A DNA stretch of 64,000 bases from Mesorhizobium sp. RMAD-H1 (GTDB lineage: Bacteria; Pseudomonadota; Alphaproteobacteria; Rhizobiales; Rhizobiaceae): assembly GCF_014191375.1 (NCBI RefSeq), contig NZ_JACHWN010000006.1, positions 248,001 to 312,000 on the forward strand. The letters are read 5' to 3'. How positions within the stretch are numbered: position 1 is the stretch's first letter; every line of letters starts with the position of its first letter. The translations under genes were made by a program, and so were the position numbers. Shown one piece after another: positions 18,235-26,684 of the stretch. The notes beneath the pieces were generated by a model that was not told the origin of the DNA, did not search any database, and saw only the letters and a list, made by a program, of their open reading frames with translations.

Positions 18235-18396
18235 CACGAAACATCTGCTCTGAGCACCCCTTCTCCGGACCGGGACGCGCCCCTCCCATGACGGCGGCCG
18301 TCCGCCGATCTCAGCTTGCACATTGCATTCCCCGGCGAGGCTGCTATAAGGCGGCCAGCCTGGTGCAGGCATCATCTGCTGGTTGGGGAGGACGCT

Positions 18397-18657
18397 ATGT
18401 CACACGACGCCCTCTTCCAATTGGGGATGGGCTCAGTCGAACTGGACGCCACCCAAACGGAAGAACCTTTCGCCACGCGCGCGATCAAAGCGTGCGTAAA
18501 GGTGCTTTATGCCGTTCGCCCGAGTGAGCGCATCGGTTTCACGGCTATCGCCTTCGCGATTGCCGAGCTTCTCCGCGCCGAAAAGAGAAGCCGGGGGAAC
18601 AGCGCCAAAACGCTGATCTCCCCTGCGGGATATCTGACGAGCCCCGCAAGAGCCTGA
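18397..18657 (+). CDS. Small protein of unknown function upstream of the spermidine genes
   Basis: The 86-residue product is not one I recognise. The ATG at 18397 has a strong GGGGAGGA ribosome site, which argues that it is translated. Residues 24-67 would form two amphipathic helices (ATRAIKACVKVLYAVRP and FTAIAFAIAELLRAEKRS), and the end is Ser/Pro-rich. There is no signal peptide. It lies 96 bp before the carboxynorspermidine decarboxylase on the same strand, so a role tied to polyamine synthesis is possible but unsupported by any motif. Confidence 0.55.
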   Translation: MSHDALFQLGMGSVELDATQTEEPFATRAIKACVKVLYAVRPSERIGFTAIAFAIAELLRAEKRSRGNSAKTLISPAGYLTSPARA

Positions 18658-18753
18658 CGGCTCCGTCCGCACTTTCCGACCACGACAAGTCCGAATTCGC
18701 CGCCATGGGGCGACCATGGCTCTCCACTATCTGCTGTTTCACGGGATCCCTTC

Positions 18754-19857
18754 ATGGAGAAGATCCAGACCCCCTATTACCTGATCGACAAGAGCAGGCT
18801 CCTGCACAATCTGCAAACGATCAAGCGCGTCCGCGAACAATCCGGCGCGAAGCTGCTGCTGGCGCTCAAATGCTTTGCCACATGGTCGGTCTTCGACCTG
18901 ATGCGCGACTATATGGATGGCACGACGTCCTCCTCGCTTTACGAGGTGAAGCTCGGCCGTGAGAAGTTCGGCGGCGAGACCCATGCCTACAGCGTCGCCT
19001 ATGCCGACCATGAGATCGATGCGGTGGTGGCCAATGCCGACAAGATCATCTTCAACTCGATCAGCCAGCTTGGCCGCTTTGCCGATCGCGCTGGCGGATT
19101 GAGCCGGGGATTGCGGCTCAATCCCGGCATCAGTTCTTCGAGCTTTGACCTTGCCGACCCCGCACGGCCCTTCAGCCGCCTCGGCGAATGGGATCCCGAA
19201 AAGATCGCCGCCGTCCTCGACCGCGTCAATGGCTTCATGATCCACAACAATTGCGAGAATGCCGATTTTGGCCTGTTCGACCGCATGCTTCACCAGATCG
19301 AGGAGAAGTTCGGTGGGATGTTCTCGAGGGTCGACTGGATCAGCCTCGGCGGCGGCATTCATTTCACCGGCGATGGCTACCCGGTCGATGCATTCTGCGA
19401 CCGGCTCAGGGCTTTCTCGCAGCGCCACGGCGTGCAGGTCTATCTCGAGCCCGGCGAAGCCGCCGTCACCAGGAGCACCACACTGGAAGTCACCGTGCTC
19501 GACACACTTTTCAACGGCAAGGACATAGCCATCGTCGACAGCTCGGTCGAGGCGCACATGCTCGACCTGCTGATCTATCGCGAGAGCGCCCGAATGACCG
19601 CGGTCACCGGCGACCAACGCTACATGATCTGCGGCAAGTCCTGCCTCGCCGGCGATATTTTCGGCGAGTTCACCTTCGACCACGCGCTGAAGCCGGGCGA
19701 CCGCATCTCGATCGAGGATGCCGCCGGTTACACCATGGTCAAGAAAAACTGGTTCAATGGTGTGCAGATGCCATCGATCGTCGTGCGCGAGCTCGATGGC
19801 AGCCTGCGCGTCGCCCGTGCGTTCTCGTTTGAGGATTATCTGTCGAGCCTGTCCTGA
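18754..19857 (+). CDS. nspC: Carboxynorspermidine/carboxyspermidine decarboxylase
   Basis: The 367-residue PLP enzyme of the alanine-racemase-fold decarboxylases removes CO2 from carboxyspermidine to give spermidine. The N-terminus TPYYLIDKSRLLHNL and PLP lysine K39 in LLALKCFATWSVF are typical, as are MIHNNCEN and the active-site cysteine loop SCLAGDIFGEF near the C-terminal part. It precedes its partner dehydrogenase by 44 bases. Together they make spermidine from aspartate semialdehyde and putrescine without S-adenosylmethionine decarboxylase, the known alternative pathway. Confidence 0.93.
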   Translation: MEKIQTPYYLIDKSRLLHNLQTIKRVREQSGAKLLLALKCFATWSVFDLMRDYMDGTTSSSLYEVKLGREKFGGETHAYSVAYADHEIDAVVANADKIIFNSISQLGRFADRAGGLSRGLRLNPGISSSSFDLADPARPFSRLGEWDPEKIAAVLDRVNGFMIHNNCENADFGLFDRMLHQIEEKFGGMFSRVDWISLGGGIHFTGDGYPVDAFCDRLRAFSQRHGVQVYLEPGEAAVTRSTTLEVTVLDTLFNGKDIAIVDSSVEAHMLDLLIYRESARMTAVTGDQRYMICGKSCLAGDIFGEFTFDHALKPGDRISIEDAAGYTMVKKNWFNGVQMPSIVVRELDGSLRVARAFSFEDYLSSLS

Positions 19858-19901
19858 GGCTCTTCCTGGTGCTGTGAAGAAGAAGGAGGCCCCAGCCTAA
19901 A

Positions 19902-21146
19902 ATGAAGAAAAACGTCCTGATCATCGGTGCCGGTGGCGTCGGCCATGTGGTTGCCCATAAATGCGCCCAGAACAACGACCTGTTGGGCGATATCCATATC
20001 GCTTCGCGCACGCTTGAAAAGTGTCAGACGATCGTCGATTCCGTGATCAAAAAGAACAGCCTGAAGACCGAAGGCAGGATCGTGGCGCATGCGCTCGACG
20101 CACTGGATGTGGAAGCGACCAAGGCGCTGATCGGCAAGACGGGCGTGCAGATCGTCATCAATGTGGGCTCGGCCTTCGTCAACATGCCGGTGCTGTCCGC
20201 CTGCATTGCCACGGGCGCAGCCTATATCGATACGGCCATTCATGAAGACCCGCTGAAGATCTGCGAAACGCCGCCCTGGTACGCCAACTATGAATGGAAG
20301 CGGCGCGCGGACTGCGAAGAGGCGGGCGTGACGGCCATTCTCGGCGCGGGCTTCGATCCCGGCGTTGTCAACGCCTATGCGCGGCTCGCCAAGGACGAGT
20401 ATTTCGACCGTATCGACTCCATCGACATCGTCGACGTGAACGCCGGCGACCATGGCCGCTATTTCGCCACCAATTTCGACCCGGAGATCAATTTCCGCGA
20501 GTTCACCGGCCAGGTCTGGTCCTGGCAGAACAACCAGTGGACTTCCAACAAGATGTTCGAAATCCGCAAGGATTGGGACCTCCCGGTCGTCGGCACGCGC
20601 ACCACGTACATGACGGGCCATGACGAGATTCATTCGCTCTCGCAGAATCTCGGCGTGCCGGATGTGCGCTTCTGGATGGGCTTCGGCGAGCGCTACATCA
20701 CCGTCTTCACCGTGCTGAAGAATCTCGGCCTCCTCTCCGAGCAGCCGATCAAGACTGCCGAGGGGCAAGAAGTCGTCCCGCTCAAGGTGGTGAAGGCCGT
20801 GCTGCCGGACCCATCCTCGCTCGCACCCGATTACACAGGCAAGACCTGCATCGGCGACGTTGTGAAGGGCGTCAAGGAAGGGAAGGAACGCGAGGTCTTC
20901 ATCTACAATGTCGCCGACCACAAGGAGGCATATAACGAAGTCGGCAGCCAGGCCATCTCCTACACCGCTGGCGTGCCTGCCGCGGCCGCCGCGATCCTGA
21001 TCGCGCAAGGCGAATGGGATGTGGGCAAAATGGCCAATGTCGAGGAACTTCCTCCCCGGCCCTTCCTGAACCTCCTCAACCGGATCGGACTGCCGACCCG
21101 CATCAAGGATGCCGATGGCGACCGGCCGCTGGTCTTCGGGAGCTAA
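19902..21146 (+). CDS. Carboxynorspermidine/carboxyspermidine dehydrogenase (saccharopine dehydrogenase family)
   Basis: The 414-residue NAD(P)-dependent enzyme condenses aspartate semialdehyde with a diamine and reduces the imine. The Rossmann motif VLIIGAGGVGHVVAHKCA starts at residue 5, followed by HIASRTLEKC, the cofactor-specificity loop. The C-terminal half has the saccharopine dehydrogenase-like substrate domain (LGAGFDPGVVNAYA at the junction). GAAGGAGG lies upstream of the ATG. Position directly after nspC makes the polyamine function more likely than lysine metabolism. Confidence 0.92.
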   Translation: MKKNVLIIGAGGVGHVVAHKCAQNNDLLGDIHIASRTLEKCQTIVDSVIKKNSLKTEGRIVAHALDALDVEATKALIGKTGVQIVINVGSAFVNMPVLSACIATGAAYIDTAIHEDPLKICETPPWYANYEWKRRADCEEAGVTAILGAGFDPGVVNAYARLAKDEYFDRIDSIDIVDVNAGDHGRYFATNFDPEINFREFTGQVWSWQNNQWTSNKMFEIRKDWDLPVVGTRTTYMTGHDEIHSLSQNLGVPDVRFWMGFGERYITVFTVLKNLGLLSEQPIKTAEGQEVVPLKVVKAVLPDPSSLAPDYTGKTCIGDVVKGVKEGKEREVFIYNVADHKEAYNEVGSQAISYTAGVPAAAAAILIAQGEWDVGKMANVEELPPRPFLNLLNRIGLPTRIKDADGDRPLVFGS

Positions 21147-21156
21147 GGCTATCTGT

Positions 21157-21186
21157 GGCCGGAACGGGCCGACGGCTGTTCCGGCC
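21157..21186. terminator. Hairpin between the convergent spermidine and ABC operons
   Basis: Arms GGCCGGAAC (21157-21165) and GTTCCGGCC (21178-21186) pair perfectly around a 12-base loop. The element lies between convergent genes ending at 21146 and 21253 and could serve both strands. There is no T run. Confidence 0.55.
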
Positions 21187-21252
21187 AGGTGACAAGAGAA
21201 CTCCATGGCAATCGCAGCAAGGGGCCAGCCGGTGGTCCCTTGCAGCAAGGTT

Positions 21253-22797
21253 CTAATGCCCTGTGAATGCCATGGTCAGAATGCGATCCTCCGTCATTTC
21301 GCTGCGGTCGAGTACGCCGGCGAGTCGTCCCTTGGAAAGGATGGCCACGCGGTCGCACAGCGCCAGGATTTCCGGAACCTCGGAAGAAGCCATCACGACC
21401 GTCAGCCCGCGTTCCGCCTCCCGCGCTATGATGCCGTAAAGATCGGCCTTCGCTCCAACGTCGACACCGTGCGTCGGCTCATCGAGAAGAAGAAGCCGCG
21501 GATCAGCCATGAATGCGCGGGCAAAGATGACCTTCTGCTGATTGCCACCCGAGAGAGTTGAAATCCGCTGATCGTCGGACGCCATGCGGATGCGCAGCGA
21601 TTTGCGGAATTCCTCCATGCGGTGCCTTTCACGCATGCTGTTTGTAAACGGATTGCGTGAGAAGCGCCGAAGACTGCTGATCGAGGCGTTGTCTCTGACC
21701 GAATGCAGGGGCAGGATCCCAGCCGTTTTGCGGCCTTCCGGCACAATTGCGACGCCGGAACGAACCGACGCGCTCGGATCGCGCGCAGCATGCTTCTCGC
21801 CAAAAAGCACTATTTCGCCGGATTTTAATTGGCGGACGCCATGGATGAGGTCGAGAAGCTCGGTCCGCCCCGCGCCCACCAGGCCGAACAGACCAAAAAT
21901 CTCTCCCTTGCGCACGCCAAAGCTGATCTCATGGAGATGTCGGCCATCGCCGACATTCTCAAGCTTCAGAGCCGTTTCGGTCGTCGCGATCTCTCGCGGT
22001 CGGTGCTCATAGATCGCGGGTTTACCCGTCATGTCGGTGACGATCTGCTCCCGACTGGTTTCCCGCGCCGAACGTTCGCTGACGATCGATCCGTTACGAA
22101 GCACCACGATGCGGTCGCAAAGCGCCAGCGCCTCTTCAAGACGGTGCGTGATGAAAACGATCGCCATGCCCGCGTTGCGCGCTTCGCGGACATAGGCCGT
22201 GAAGCCCTCGACTTCGTGTGGAGTGAGCGACGATGTGGGTTCGTCGAGGATGAGGAGCCGCGGCTCACGCGCCGCCGCCTTGGCGATTTCGACCAATTGC
22301 TGCTCGCCCGCGCGCAGTGTTCCAGCCTCTCGCACCGGATCGATTTCCGCCGCACCCACGCGCGCAAGAATGGCTCTTGCCGCCCCCCGCATCGCCGGTT
22401 TGTCGACAAAGCCGAACGCAGACTTCGGCATACGGCCCAGATGCAGGTTTTCGGCAACGCTCAGCGCGCCGATCACCGACAGTTCCTGATGGACAAAACT
22501 GATACCTGCCGCAATGCCTTGCGCGACGGTGGACAAGCGAACCTGCCTTCCATCAAGTTCGATCCTGCCTCCATCAGGTTGCAATCCGCCGGAGAGAATG
22601 TGCATGAGCGTCGATTTACCAGCACCGTTCTCGCCCAGAAGTCCGACTACCTCTCCCGGATAAAGGTCAAGGTTCACGGAATGAAGGACGCGGTTGCCGC
22701 CGAAACTCTTGGCGATGCCGCGCGCGCGGACAAGCGGCGCACGCGGCAAGGGGCCGACGACGGAACCGCCGGCTGGAAGAGCGAGATTACTTTGCAT
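21253..22797 (-). CDS. Ribose-type sugar ABC transporter ATP-binding protein (RbsA-like, two domains)
   Basis: The 514-residue protein has two tandem ABC domains, as in RbsA/XylG. The first has Walker A GENGAGKST (residues 55-63), and LILDEPTSSL. The second has the family-typical degenerate loop GLVGAGRTELL, an intact LSGGNQQKV signature and LLLDEPTHGVD. It is the last gene of a leftward operon, overlapping the binding-protein gene by 11 bases. It energises the permease encoded at 23789-24742. The enzymes of the operon point to a substrate processed as a CoA thioester. Confidence 0.94.
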   Translation of the reverse strand: MQSNLALPAGGSVVGPLPRAPLVRARGIAKSFGGNRVLHSVNLDLYPGEVVGLLGENGAGKSTLMHILSGGLQPDGGRIELDGRQVRLSTVAQGIAAGISFVHQELSVIGALSVAENLHLGRMPKSAFGFVDKPAMRGAARAILARVGAAEIDPVREAGTLRAGEQQLVEIAKAAAREPRLLILDEPTSSLTPHEVEGFTAYVREARNAGMAIVFITHRLEEALALCDRIVVLRNGSIVSERSARETSREQIVTDMTGKPAIYEHRPREIATTETALKLENVGDGRHLHEISFGVRKGEIFGLFGLVGAGRTELLDLIHGVRQLKSGEIVLFGEKHAARDPSASVRSGVAIVPEGRKTAGILPLHSVRDNASISSLRRFSRNPFTNSMRERHRMEEFRKSLRIRMASDDQRISTLSGGNQQKVIFARAFMADPRLLLLDEPTHGVDVGAKADLYGIIAREAERGLTVVMASSEVPEILALCDRVAILSKGRLAGVLDRSEMTEDRILTMAFTGH

Positions 22798-23761
22798 CGG
22801 CGGGCGTCAGCAGCTTGCCTACAACAGGAATGACCTTGGCGGGAGGCGTCTTCCCGGCGACGAGATAATTGTAGAGCATGACGCTGGCATCGAGCGCCTG
22901 CTGATATGGCGCCTGGTCGAGAAGACCCACCATTTCGCCCGTCTTCAGATACTGCATGTTATCGGGTGTGTGGTCGAAGCCGATGACGCCGACCTTGCCC
23001 GTAAGTCCCAGATCCTTGACCGCCTTGGCTGCGCCGAAAGGCCCGCCGGCGGTGACGTAGATCATCGAAATATCCGGATTGGACGTCATCATATCCTGCG
23101 TCAGTGAATAGGCCGCTTCCGCCTTGTCCTTGTTCTCGAACGGGCCGACGATCTCTATTTCGGGAAATTCGGCCTTGAGGTAGTCAATCGCACCATTCAT
23201 GCGCTGCGTGTGCTGGGTCGCACCGAAATAACCGGTGATGACACCCAGCTTGCCTTTGCCATTCATCTGCCTGGCGATGAATTCGCCGATCTGTTTTCCC
23301 GCGGATGTTGCGTCCTGGCCAATAAAAGCCAGGCGCTGTGAGTGCGCGGCGCCTTCTGCCACGATGTTGAAGACCGGCACGCCTGCCTCTGTTGCCTCAT
23401 TGATGATGCGCGCCGTCCCATCGAAAATGGGAACCACGACAATCCCGTCATATTTCTTGGCGAGCGCACCCTCGATCCCGGCTACGACGGCTTCTGCCGA
23501 AAGCGTGTTGCCGAGATCCACGAAATCAACGGCCGCGTTGAATTTCGACAGATATTCATTTGCCGCTGCGGCGCCTTCCGTTACCGGCGTCCAGAACGGA
23601 TTGTTCTGGAAGGACAGGAATGCGATCTTGATCGGGCCCTTTGTATTTTCCACCGCGGCGACGGTGCCACCCTTCGGTGGCTCGGCCGCAGCGGCGGCAA
23701 AGGTAAGGGAAAGGGCCGCAAGGGCAGCGGATGCCGCTGCCTTAAGAGATTTCCAGTTCAT
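22787..23761 (-). CDS. Periplasmic sugar-type binding protein (Peripla_BP_4 family)
   Basis: The 324-residue protein begins with a Sec signal (LKAAASAALAALSLTFAAAA) and has the ribose-binding-protein fold: IKIAFLSFQNNPFWTPV, then KYDGIVVVPIFDGTARIINE and ISMIYVTAGGPFGAAKAV. This family binds sugars, polyols, autoinducer-2 and related compounds. It lies 27 bases after the permease gene and overlaps the ATPase gene. Ligand identity is not readable. Confidence 0.92.
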   Translation of the reverse strand: MNWKSLKAAASAALAALSLTFAAAAAEPPKGGTVAAVENTKGPIKIAFLSFQNNPFWTPVTEGAAAANEYLSKFNAAVDFVDLGNTLSAEAVVAGIEGALAKKYDGIVVVPIFDGTARIINEATEAGVPVFNIVAEGAAHSQRLAFIGQDATSAGKQIGEFIARQMNGKGKLGVITGYFGATQHTQRMNGAIDYLKAEFPEIEIVGPFENKDKAEAAYSLTQDMMTSNPDISMIYVTAGGPFGAAKAVKDLGLTGKVGVIGFDHTPDNMQYLKTGEMVGLLDQAPYQQALDASVMLYNYLVAGKTPPAKVIPVVGKLLTPADAK

Positions 23762-23788
23762 GAATGTTTCCTCCCATATGAATTCGCA

Positions 23789-24742
23789 CTAGTCTTCTTC
23801 CGCTCCGCGCTGAAGCCCGTCGAGCCCCACCGCGAAGATGATCACCAACCCCTTCGTCACCACCTGCCAATAAGCGGAGATGCCGAGAAGCACGAAGGCG
23901 TTGTTGAGGAGCGCCATCAGCAAGGCGCCGATGATGACGCCGACGATCGAGCCACGGCCGCCGCTCAGCGCCGTGCCTCCAAGGATGACGGCGGCAATCA
24001 CGTCGAGCTCGTAGCCCATGCCGAGGTTCGGGTCGGCGCTTGCCAGATTTCCCGCCAGGATCAGGCCACCCAACCCCGCGAGAAATCCTGAAAATGCGAA
24101 GACGAAAAGACGGGTATGCTTGAGATTGACGCCTGCGAGACTCGCCGCCTTGGGACTGTCGCCGATGGCATAGATCTCCCGCCCTCTGACCGTGCGGGTG
24201 GCGAAGACATGCACGGCAATTGCCAGAACGATCATTACAAGGAGCGAGACCGGAATGCCGGCGATCCGCCCCGCGCCGACGAACTCGGCAAAGCCGCCAA
24301 AGGTGACGGGAATGCCACCGGTCATCAGAAGCGCGATGCCGCGTGCAACAGACAGGGTTCCAAGCGTGGCGATAAAAGGGTTGATGCGAAACCGCGTATA
24401 AAGCACACCGTTGACGAAGCCGCAGGCGAGCCCGGTCAGGAGACCGGCAACCAACCCGACCGTTTCACTTCCCGTATCGCGCATCAGCACGGCGGCGACG
24501 ACTGCCGATAATCCTATGACCGATCCCACCGAGAGATCGATGCCGCGTGCGATGATCACCATGGCCTGCCCCAGCGCCACGATGGCGACGACGGATGCCT
24601 GGCGGCCGACATTCAGGAGATTGCGCGGCTCGAGAAAATAATCGCTCGCAAAGGCAAGATAGATGGCGACGGCGACCAGCATGATCAGCACCGAGGCTTC
24701 CCGCTGCCGGCCCAATGCCCTGATGGTATCTATTCCTCCCAC
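23789..24742 (-). CDS. Ribose-type sugar ABC transporter permease (RbsC-like)
   Basis: The 317-residue permease has eight to ten membrane helices and the BPD_transp_2 signatures ARGIDLSVGSVIGLSAV and NPFIATLGTLSVARGIALL. The start is GTG at 24742, with GGGAGAGAA a few bases upstream, immediately after the enoyl-CoA hydratase stop. It pairs with the downstream RbsA-like ATPase and binding protein. Confidence 0.93.
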   Translation of the reverse strand: MGGIDTIRALGRQREASVLIMLVAVAIYLAFASDYFLEPRNLLNVGRQASVVAIVALGQAMVIIARGIDLSVGSVIGLSAVVAAVLMRDTGSETVGLVAGLLTGLACGFVNGVLYTRFRINPFIATLGTLSVARGIALLMTGGIPVTFGGFAEFVGAGRIAGIPVSLLVMIVLAIAVHVFATRTVRGREIYAIGDSPKAASLAGVNLKHTRLFVFAFSGFLAGLGGLILAGNLASADPNLGMGYELDVIAAVILGGTALSGGRGSIVGVIIGALLMALLNNAFVLLGISAYWQVVTKGLVIIFAVGLDGLQRGAEED

Positions 24743-24753
24743 ATTTCTCTCCC

Positions 24754-25524
24754 TTAACGCCGGCGGAAGACCGGTTGTCGTTTTTCCTTGAATGCTGCCC
24801 TGCCCTCGGCGGCATCAGTTGTCGCAAAGCAAATGGTCTGAAGATCGCGCTCATATTCGATCGCCTTCTCCAGCGGCATCGAAACGGCTGCTTTCAAATT
24901 GAGCTTGGCGGTCTCCGCCGCGATCGGCGCGCGCGCCGCAATCGTTTGGGCAATGGCCCGCGCACGAGCCAGCAATTCATCCTGCGGCACGACCTCGCTC
25001 ACCAGTCCCCACGACAGGGCCTTTTCAGCCGGGATCGGATCGCCGGTCATCAGCATCAGCGCCGCGTTCGATGCGCCGATTGAATGCAGGAGATGTGCCG
25101 CCATGCCGCCGCCGCCGATCCAGCCGAGCTTGATCTCGGGAGCAGCGAACTGGGCATTTTCCGAAGCCAGCCGGATGTCGCAGGACATGGCTGTTTCCAG
25201 CCCGCCGCCGAACGCATAGCCGTTGACGGCGCAGATGCTCGGTTTCAGAAGAGCGCGGAATGCGTCGCAGTAATCAGGCCGGTTCCGGAACTGCCATGGC
25301 GTCTCGTAGCTGTCGAGTTCCCTGATGTCGGAGCCTGCGCAGAAGGCGCGTTCGCCGGCGCCCGTCAGGATGACGCAGCGTATCGTATCGCTGTCGTTGC
25401 ATGTCCTGACGGCGGCGACGATGGCCTGCGCCATCTCAGGCGTGACCGCATTGAGCTTTTGCGGGCGGTTCAGGGTTATCGTCGCTATCGCACCATCGAC
25501 TTCAAACAGAATATCCTCGGTCAT
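24754..25524 (-). CDS. Enoyl-CoA hydratase/isomerase (crotonase) family protein
   Basis: The 256-residue crotonase has both oxyanion-hole segments: ERAFCAGSDIREL near residue 55-70 and AVNGYAFGGGLETAMSCDIR near 100-120. The GGGLE glutamate expected for hydration chemistry is present. The adjacent CoA-transferase gene suggests that an imported acid is loaded on CoA and then hydrated or isomerised, an inference. GGAGGACGGG precedes the ATG. It lies 9 bases after the SBP-like gene. Confidence 0.9.
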   Translation of the reverse strand: MTEDILFEVDGAIATITLNRPQKLNAVTPEMAQAIVAAVRTCNDSDTIRCVILTGAGERAFCAGSDIRELDSYETPWQFRNRPDYCDAFRALLKPSICAVNGYAFGGGLETAMSCDIRLASENAQFAAPEIKLGWIGGGGMAAHLLHSIGASNAALMLMTGDPIPAEKALSWGLVSEVVPQDELLARARAIAQTIAARAPIAAETAKLNLKAAVSMPLEKAIEYERDLQTICFATTDAAEGRAAFKEKRQPVFRRR

Positions 25525-25533
25525 CCCGTCCTC

Positions 25534-26682
25534 CTATCGTTCGCCGCCGGCGGTGCGATGTTCGCTGTAAAGGTCCTGAAGGGCGCACAGCGTGTCTGTC
25601 GCGGCGGCCCGCGTCTCGAAAGCCTGTCGCAACAGTGCGGACGCCTTGCTCTGGAAGGCGATGTATCCGTCATGCCGTGGCCTGACGTACGCGGCCTCCA
25701 GCGTGTCGGCGGTATTGCGATAGAACCCGTTCCAGCGCGCGTTCACTTCAGGATCGTGCCATGCCTTGCGACTGGAGGGCTGACCGTCGTGAGCGGGAAT
25801 GAACCCAATCTGCGCCTGCGTGCTCAGCAGCCACAACAGATGATCCCTGAGTGCGGGCGTCACCTCACAGCGGGTGGAAATGCCGATCCCGGTCCCGCCG
25901 AGCGTCGAGCCGGGGCGTCCTCCCGTAACAGAACGGGGCGCATTGTGGAATGCAATCGGGTTTCCAGACGAGGGCGCGGCATAATTCACATAGCCATAGA
26001 TGAGCGGACACAGCACGACGTCATCGTGTTGTGCCATATGACCGAGAATGCCGATCGGATTCTTGTCACGGACTGATGCCGGGCTGCGGCTGGCGAGATC
26101 GAGCATGAGTTCGTAAACCGCCTTGCCCGTGCTTTCGGAAACAAGCAGATCCGGGTCCGCCTCTGCCGGCGGCTCTCCCGATGCGGCCGCGATCGACAGG
26201 AAGGAAAGAATGGCGTGAGGTCCGGCAAGCGACAAAGCCACCTTGCCCGTTTCCTTCGACAGGAGGGTTACATCTTCCCATGTCACGGGTATGGGCGAGG
26301 CAAGAAGATCGGCGCGTAACGCCATGACCTGCGTGGCCGCATCGAGCGGCAGCGCCCAGTGCGCGCCGCCGAAACGATAGCTCGCGAGGGACGGACCGAT
26401 ACTGTCGATCTCGAGGCTTGCAATGGTTTCGTTGCCGAAAACCGCTTCCAAAGGCTGAAGGCATGCCGACGTCACCGCTTCGCCGACATGCGGATGATCG
26501 AGCACCACCAGATCGTAGCGTGCGCACAGATCGGCGATAGGGTGACTTTCGAAGCCTTCGAGTGGCTGTTTATCCCATTCGATGGCGATCCCCGCTTCGG
26601 CAAGGGCGGGAAGCCTGGCGGCAGCCGCCAGTGCGTTGTATCCACGCGGATGATCCCAGGTCAGGGCCTTGTAGCGCTTCAT
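25534..26682 (-). CDS. Solute-binding-protein-like protein lacking a signal peptide
   Basis: The 382-residue protein resembles family 1 extracellular solute-binding proteins in fold cues (YDLVVLDHPHVGEAV, LPLDAATQVMALRADLL, GGTGIGISTRCEVTPALRDH), yet it begins MKRYKALTWDHPRGYNAL with no hydrophobic signal. It starts two bases after the CoA-transferase stop and ends nine bases before the enoyl-CoA hydratase, so it is embedded between two cytoplasmic CoA enzymes. A cytoplasmic ligand-binding or enzyme role is therefore more likely than transport. I do not know a characterised homologue. Confidence 0.65.
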   Translation of the reverse strand: MKRYKALTWDHPRGYNALAAAARLPALAEAGIAIEWDKQPLEGFESHPIADLCARYDLVVLDHPHVGEAVTSACLQPLEAVFGNETIASLEIDSIGPSLASYRFGGAHWALPLDAATQVMALRADLLASPIPVTWEDVTLLSKETGKVALSLAGPHAILSFLSIAAASGEPPAEADPDLLVSESTGKAVYELMLDLASRSPASVRDKNPIGILGHMAQHDDVVLCPLIYGYVNYAAPSSGNPIAFHNAPRSVTGGRPGSTLGGTGIGISTRCEVTPALRDHLLWLLSTQAQIGFIPAHDGQPSSRKAWHDPEVNARWNGFYRNTADTLEAAYVRPRHDGYIAFQSKASALLRQAFETRAAATDTLCALQDLYSEHRTAGGER

Positions 26683-26684
26683 GA

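Noticed and set aside
21253-22797. Loss of ATPase function in the fused RbsA-like protein because its second P-loop is degenerate
   Set aside because: A degenerate second P-loop (GLVGAGRTELL) is normal for RbsA/XylG-type proteins and its Walker B is intact.
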